Part shown: positions 8,714-13,129 of the stretch, piece by piece
How the letters are laid out: the number at the start of each line of letters is the position of its first letter
Numbering within the stretch: position 1 is the first letter of the stretch
Assembly (NCBI GenBank): GCA_943704525.1
Contig: CALSCQ010002784.1
Coordinates: 1 to 13,129, forward strand
Origin: Pigoraptor vietnamica
Lineage: Eukaryota > Opisthokonta > Filasterea
Direction: 5' to 3'
Length of the DNA stretch: 13,129 nucleotides
Notes under the pieces: generated by a model
Told to the model about the DNA's origin: nothing
Database searches by the model: none
Seen by the model: the letters and a program-made list of their open reading frames with translations, nothing else
Position numbers and translations under genes: made by a program

Positions 8714-8748
8714 TGTGCGTGCGTGTGTGTGTGTGTGTGCGTGCGTTG
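8714..8748. repeat. (TG)n microsatellite
   Basis: GTGCGTGCG blocks flank a pure GTGTGT run, between the AT-rich island and the J-domain gene. The 11-mer CATGTCATAAT follows directly (8749-8759) and recurs at 8826-8836. Confidence 0.9.
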
Positions 8749-9098
8749 CATGTCATAATTACGTGTTCGCTCCGCACTCGCACGTCTTGTCCTTTGCTTC
8801 GTCGGCGTGTTGAGCACGCTCTCTTCATGTCATAATACCAAATAGCAGACTCCGTGAGCGCTAGTTTCGCCTCCGCCCCATCCCGTCGAAAGTTCGGCGG
8901 CCTCATAGAAAGGCGTGCCACACAGCTGAAACCCCCTCCGGAGCAATACGCGCCTCCGCAGTGCTCTCCGCTCTCGCAGTTCACTCTCCCGCTGTGTCTT
9001 AACGGGAAGGGGCATCGCCGCTCGGCTGTGCGACGGGCGGCGAATGGCTCTGAACCGATAACGCGCTCCTGGCCGCTTTGCGAGCGCTCGACGCCAGC

Positions 9099-9723
9099 AT
9101 GGACGATCTCACTGCCACCGAAATCCGGCGCATTGTGGCCGCGGAGTGTTTTTACGATGTGCTTGGCGTGACCGCGGCCGAGTGCACGCCCGACACGGTG
9201 CGGAGGCAATACCTCAAGGTGCGCGCAGTGGCATCCCATCAGCGCGCGTGTGCGTGCGTGGGACTTGGGTACAGCGGTGTCTTTTTTTGCGATGAGACAG
9301 TGTGGCGCAGTGTGGGCCGATGGGCCATTCTCCGCTTGGCGCTAATATCCCCGCGTCCCTCGTGCTGCCTCAGATATCGCGGCGAATTCACCCGGACAAG
9401 AACAAGGATGACCCTCTCGCGACGCGCGCCTTTCAGAGTACGTTTGCTAACGGAACAGTGTCTGCTGACTTGTGCGATTACTCGCGTGAGCGGCAGTGAG
9501 GCCATTGGGCCCGTGCCTTGTTGGTCGCGACGTGTGCGAATAGTGGCTGACGTTCCCCCTCTCTCTCCCGCCACCGCAGAGGTATCCGTTGCGTACGAAA
9601 CGCTGCGCAATCCGACGTCGCGCGCTGCGTATGACCTCAAGGGCACCGCTGTGAACGCAAATTCGGACGACGTCTTTGCGGAGGTCATCAAGCAGGTGCG
9701 CATTTCTTGGCACTCACGTGACA

Positions 9724-9755
<32 letters not shown>

Positions 9756-10355
9756 CACACAACACGAACTCCCATTCACACATTCACTCGCACCGCACGC
9801 GTACGACGGTTAACACGAGCGTCCACGGTGGTGTGATGCTGTCGCTCACACGCTTTCGCCGGCCGAGCGCAGGTGTACCGCGACTTTTTCGACGGCGAGT
9901 TTGAGATTATCCTCCAAATTGTGGACCAAATCAACCGCCAAAATCCCGACCTCAAGATCGACCGCTCTGTCGTGCACGAGACGCTCGTGTCGCTGCGCAA
10001 GGTTATCAACGAGATATCGAAAATTACGAGCGACGTCTGTGCGGACCTCATCCACTTTGCCGAACTCTACGGCGAGTTCAAGGCGCTGCGCTACAGGGAC
10101 GTGCTCGGCCGCGCGCGCGTGGGCATCCAGCTCGCGCAGGTCCTGCTTCGAATCCCCGTCAACGCGCGCATCCCGATGCCGAAGGTGGCGACGGGCGCGA
10201 TCAAGTTTGCCGCGAGCCAACTCGACATTGCGCTGGCATCCGTGACGCGCATCTCGGGCTGGTGGGAGCGCGGGAGCTCTGCGCTGTGGTCGGCGTGGGG
10301 CGCCGTCGGTGGCAAGGGACACGCGCCTGCGCACGCAACCGGCATTCTCGCGTGA
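9099..10355 (+). CDS. J-domain (DnaJ/Hsp40-type) protein
   Basis: Four exons: 9099-9218, 9374-9437, 9580-9695, 9873-10355, giving 260 residues and a TGA stop. Introns are 155, 142 and 177 nt; donors are GTGCGC, GTACGT and GTGCGC. The J domain spans about residues 18-85: FYDVLGV opens it, the HPD tripeptide (46-48) is in ISRRIHPDKNKDD, and AFQKVSVAYETL ... RAAYDL closes it. The Lys of FQKV is split by intron 2, which confirms that junction. HPD is the residue set that stimulates Hsp70 ATPase, so it should act as an Hsp70 co-chaperone. The rest (about 85-260) is a helical region with no Gly/Phe stretch, zinc finger or clear membrane segment, so it is neither a canonical type I nor II DnaJ. I do not recognise this tail. 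The start is the first ATG in frame. The gene is divergent from the dioxygenase gene and convergent with the channel gene. Confidence 0.88.
9721..9762. repeat. (ACGC)n / (CA)n microsatellite inside intron 3 of the J-domain gene
   Basis: A run of about nine ACGC tetramers followed by CA units lies wholly between the exon 3 donor (9696) and the exon 4 acceptor (9872), so length changes would not alter the protein. Confidence 0.92.
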
Positions 10356-10804
10356 AGGGTTCGGGCGGCGGGAAGAGGGATTGAGGATGTGAAGGCGCTG
10401 CTCTTCGCGTTGGCTGGGCTGGCGATTTACGCTTTTATGTGGCGTGTGATTTGAAATGGGGTTGCTGTGGACCGTGCCTGCGCGCACTGTCCCGTGCCCC
10501 TTATACGATTTGCTATGCGTGTGCTGCGTTGCGCGCGTGCGTGCGCGTGCGTGTGTGCCTTGGCTGTGAGTGCGCGTCGTTGGGCGGGTCCCGCGACGCC
10601 GGCAAGCAATGAAGATGAGAAACCAATCACCTTGAAGTGACGGTTTGTGTTTATGAGCAACGGGAACTGTATGCAGTGCTGGGAGCAACTCGAGGCTAGC
10701 GGCAGCATACTAAATTTAGGCAGAGAAGTTACCCCTCTCCATTGTCAATGTAAAAATAAGGCGGTTGTCTGTACTTGTCCACGTTCACTGGCAATGCTAT
10801 GCCC
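10356..10804. other. Tail-to-tail intergenic region
   Basis: This 449-bp spacer separates the stop codons of the J-domain gene (plus) and the channel gene (minus), so it should hold both 3' untranslated regions. It contains a GCGT/TG-rich tract near 10526-10558. No additional gene is supported, and no canonical AATAAA is evident on either strand. Confidence 0.6.
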
Positions 10805-13090
10805 TCACGCGAGCGACTCCTCGTGCGACAGGAGACACAGCGCAAAGAGGTGGTCGCCCTCGTTCAGCACGACGTCTGTCGGTGGGTTCGTGTACACGTA
10901 CGGCAGCGAATTGCCCAGCGCGGCCGAGGGGGCGCGGTAGATGCCCAGCAGCACCACGCCGTCCCCGCGCGCGCACTCCTGAAACACAGCGCCATACGGA
11001 CGCCCCACCGAGCCCTCGGGTAGTACGAGCTGCACGAGCGTTGCGCCACGCCCAACCGCACCCGAGGGGTCGCCGTCTGCGGCCATTTCGTCATGCGCCT
11101 GGCCGCCAATCAACGCGTACATAATATCAACGAGGTAAGGCTCGTGTATGCTCGTGTAGACGACAGTGTCGACCAGCGACGCCGTCCACCCTTGTCCCGC
11201 GGCGTACGCCGGAAGGAAAAAGTGCGAGAGATGGCGCTTCTCGATGTTGGCGCTGCCGGGCTGAGCGAGGAACTTCATGTTCTCCGGATAGAGCAGTTCG
11301 GTGGCCATGGGGACGGGACGAGGGCCATCGCCGTCGACCACGCGGACCATGCGCGTGGCCATGATGGCCTGCGCGTCCAGTAGCGCGCGCTCCGTGTCGG
11401 TGCCCACGGCCGCGAGGGACGTCGGGTTGCTGTGCCGGCGGAATGGAGTGTGAGCGGAGATCGCGCGCATCACACGCGTGTAGAGACGCATGCGCACACA
11501 CACACTTGCACGCGCACATATTACATCCACCGAAGCGCACCTCAAGACGACGACGCGGTCGGCCGTCTTGCACCCGGCGCGTAGTAGGCTTTCGGCGCGC
11601 GCAGCCGATCCACGCAAGTAGTACACGCCTGCAAACTGCGACACGCTCTCCCACACATACGCCGACGGCGGCCTTGGGCTGACGAGGACGATGGCCCGCA
11701 GCGAATCGCGCGGGAGGCACGCCGCTCGAAGCCGCGCCACGAACCGAAAAATGCCGTCAAACGACTCTGCGCAAACCACCACGTGACCGCGGAAGTGCGC
11801 AGCCGTCTTAAGGGTAACCGACGCCAGCGTCGCCTCCGTCCCCGCGGGCAAAACATAGCACGGCTGGAGACGCGCCCCTTGAAACGGCGCGCGCGGGTCG
11901 CCCACGATCGACGTCGAGAACATGGGCGTCGTCGCAATGTCGAACGAGGGCGGACGCAGCGCGGAGAGGCTGCGTGGCTTGCCGCGCGATTGCGGTGCGA
12001 CAAACGCGGCATTGTCGATGACGGAGGACGCCAACGCCAAGAGGGGCTTCTCGCGTGCCAGGCACGCGAGGCAGTCGCTCTTCCGAATAAACTCGCGGAT
12101 GTCGTCCATCATTCTGTTCGAGGCCGCGCACACAAAGAGCTCCTCGCCCGCCCGCAGTATGTGCCTGTGTCCCGGATTGAGCACGACGCCCCCACGCCGC
12201 CCTATGTGCATGCTGTCACGCACGCCGATAAGGGTCGCCCGGAAGCGCATGTTGATCGCGGCAGCCGCGTCCGCGAACGATATCCCGACTATGTGCCCTG
12301 CGGCGAGGAGACGCCGTACGTTCGTGCTGACGCCGAGCGCGTAGTCCTCCACCCACGGCAGCTTGTTGTGCGACGCGAGCTCGGCCTCGTAGTACGCGCT
12401 CTGCTCGCGGAGAAGGTTTGTGACGAGGGTCGACGCGCCCGGCGCAATGCACGTCGTCGCGAAAAAGTCCATCCGAAGCTCCGACACGCACGTGACGGAC
12501 GTGCTTGTGCTCCCAGGGCGTTCGAGGTGGTACCTATTTTCGGGTCGCGAAATGCTCACGTAGAGAGGCACCTCCGGTGCATAGAGCTGGACCGCCCACG
12601 CGCGCAGAATGTTCGTCTTGTCCACGTCGGTTACCCCCGGGCTGTCTTCTCCCTCGTCAGCGTCGTACCGCGCGATTACCCTGTCACCGATAATGAAGAC
12701 GGCGTCGGCGCGTGCGACCTGCGCGCGCTCGAGGTCTCTGTCGAGCAGTGCCGAGCTGCGCAGAACGAGAGACGGAATGAGTGAGCCGTCGACACGATCT
12801 CAGAGGTAAAATGTGTCGCAGGGAATTTACCTCCCATCTCCCCTCCCCCCCCTTCCCGCCCTAACCCCTCCCTCAAGCCCGGCCGGCCTGTGTGGCCGCA
12901 CTCACCCGCGGAGAAACCGCGTGCGCTTCGCGAGGTACGGCCGCAGGAGGAGCGCGCGCAGTTCGCTCGAGGGATCGACGGTCGACAGCATGACGACGAT
13001 GGACCGCTTGTCGCCACGGCGGACGTCCCTTCGGTACAGCTCGATGAAGATGTCGTTCATCGCTTCGTACGTGATTGGGCCCATCACGAC
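10805..13090 (-). CDS. Slo/BK-like potassium channel, cytoplasmic gating-ring portion (5'-partial)
   Basis: Three exons are visible (minus): 13090-12906, 12755-11541, 11429-10805, about 674 residues ending in TGA; both introns are phase 2. The most upstream one begins after a long pyrimidine tract and AAG acceptor, so more exons (voltage-sensor and pore helices) must lie beyond the window. RCK1 starts VVMGPITYEAM (residues 1-11) and continues with IVVML, RFLRGSALLDRDLERAQ across intron 1, and ARADAVFII. The Slo-type linker WVEDYALG ... GISF follows. RCK2 starts FRGHVVVC (about 383-390) and continues to TELLYPENMKFL (about 510-521), LPAYAAG and the C-terminal GDHLFAL. These blocks match the order in Slo channels, which open K+ pores in response to cytoplasmic ligands. 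The aspartate-rich calcium bowl expected after the KFL motif is absent, so Ca2+ gating through that site is unlikely. A Slo2-like or other ligand sensitivity is possible. Confidence 0.87.
11488..11520. repeat. CA/CG-rich simple repeat inside the last intron of the channel gene
   Basis: Alternating GCGCACACAC-type sequence lies between the donor at 11540 and the acceptor at 11430, within the 111-nt intron that splits a serine codon (VVVLS/NPTS). Confidence 0.8.
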
Positions 13091-13129
13091 CTTCGCATTA
13101 AGAGAGAGAAAAAAGGAAAGGGCGGGGGG

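Noticed and set aside
9026-9060. GCGAATGGCTC word resembling the 5' part of 18S rRNA
   Set aside because: Only 11 bases match and the flanks do not continue as rRNA; a chance match in the J-domain gene leader is more likely.
11783-12784. Plus-strand open frame of 333 codons
   Set aside because: Antisense shadow of the RCK-domain exon of the channel gene; no domain and typical high-GC complement composition.

Overview
The window looks like nuclear DNA from a GC-rich, intron-dense unicellular eukaryote (a protist). It carries spliced genes on both strands. Introns are 67-215 nt with GT...AG ends, mostly GTGAGT/GTGCGC/GTAAGC/GTGGGT donors and pyrimidine-CAG or TAG acceptors. The families are eukaryotic: leishmanolysin, thrombospondin type 1 (TSP1) repeats, a Slo-type potassium channel and a J-domain protein. 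(CT)n and (TG)n microsatellites are common. I cannot name the species; a free-living flagellate of the apusomonad kind would fit, but that is a guess. All exon models were built by eye from splice signals, reading phase and family resemblance.

Layout from left to right. 1-160 is a CT/CA microsatellite. 521-6110 (minus) is a 12-exon gene for a secreted leishmanolysin-like (M8) zinc metalloprotease, about 1442 residues, with an EGF-like module and 14 TSP1-like repeats. 6111-6873 is intergenic, with a TG microsatellite, a perfect hairpin and degenerate short repeats. 6874-8090 (minus) is a five-exon gene for a DOPA 4,5-dioxygenase-family protein with a signal peptide; its 3' end is uncertain. 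8091-9098 is the head-to-head spacer, with a TATA box and an AT-rich island holding an approximately 80-bp tandem repeat. 9099-10355 (plus) is a four-exon J-domain (DnaJ) protein of 260 residues. 10356-10804 is the tail-to-tail spacer. 10805-13090 (minus) is the 3' part of a Slo/BK-like potassium channel with two RCK domains; its membrane part lies beyond the right edge.

There is no sign of an operon or shared pathway: the genes look like independent eukaryotic neighbours. The standout is the metalloprotease. It joins an M8 catalytic domain to a long TSP1 array, an architecture resembling animal ADAMTS proteases but built on a different catalytic family. The array has a four-repeat (A-B-C-D) higher-order period, and its introns fall at the same place in every second repeat, always in phase 0. 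That points to growth by duplication of exon pairs.
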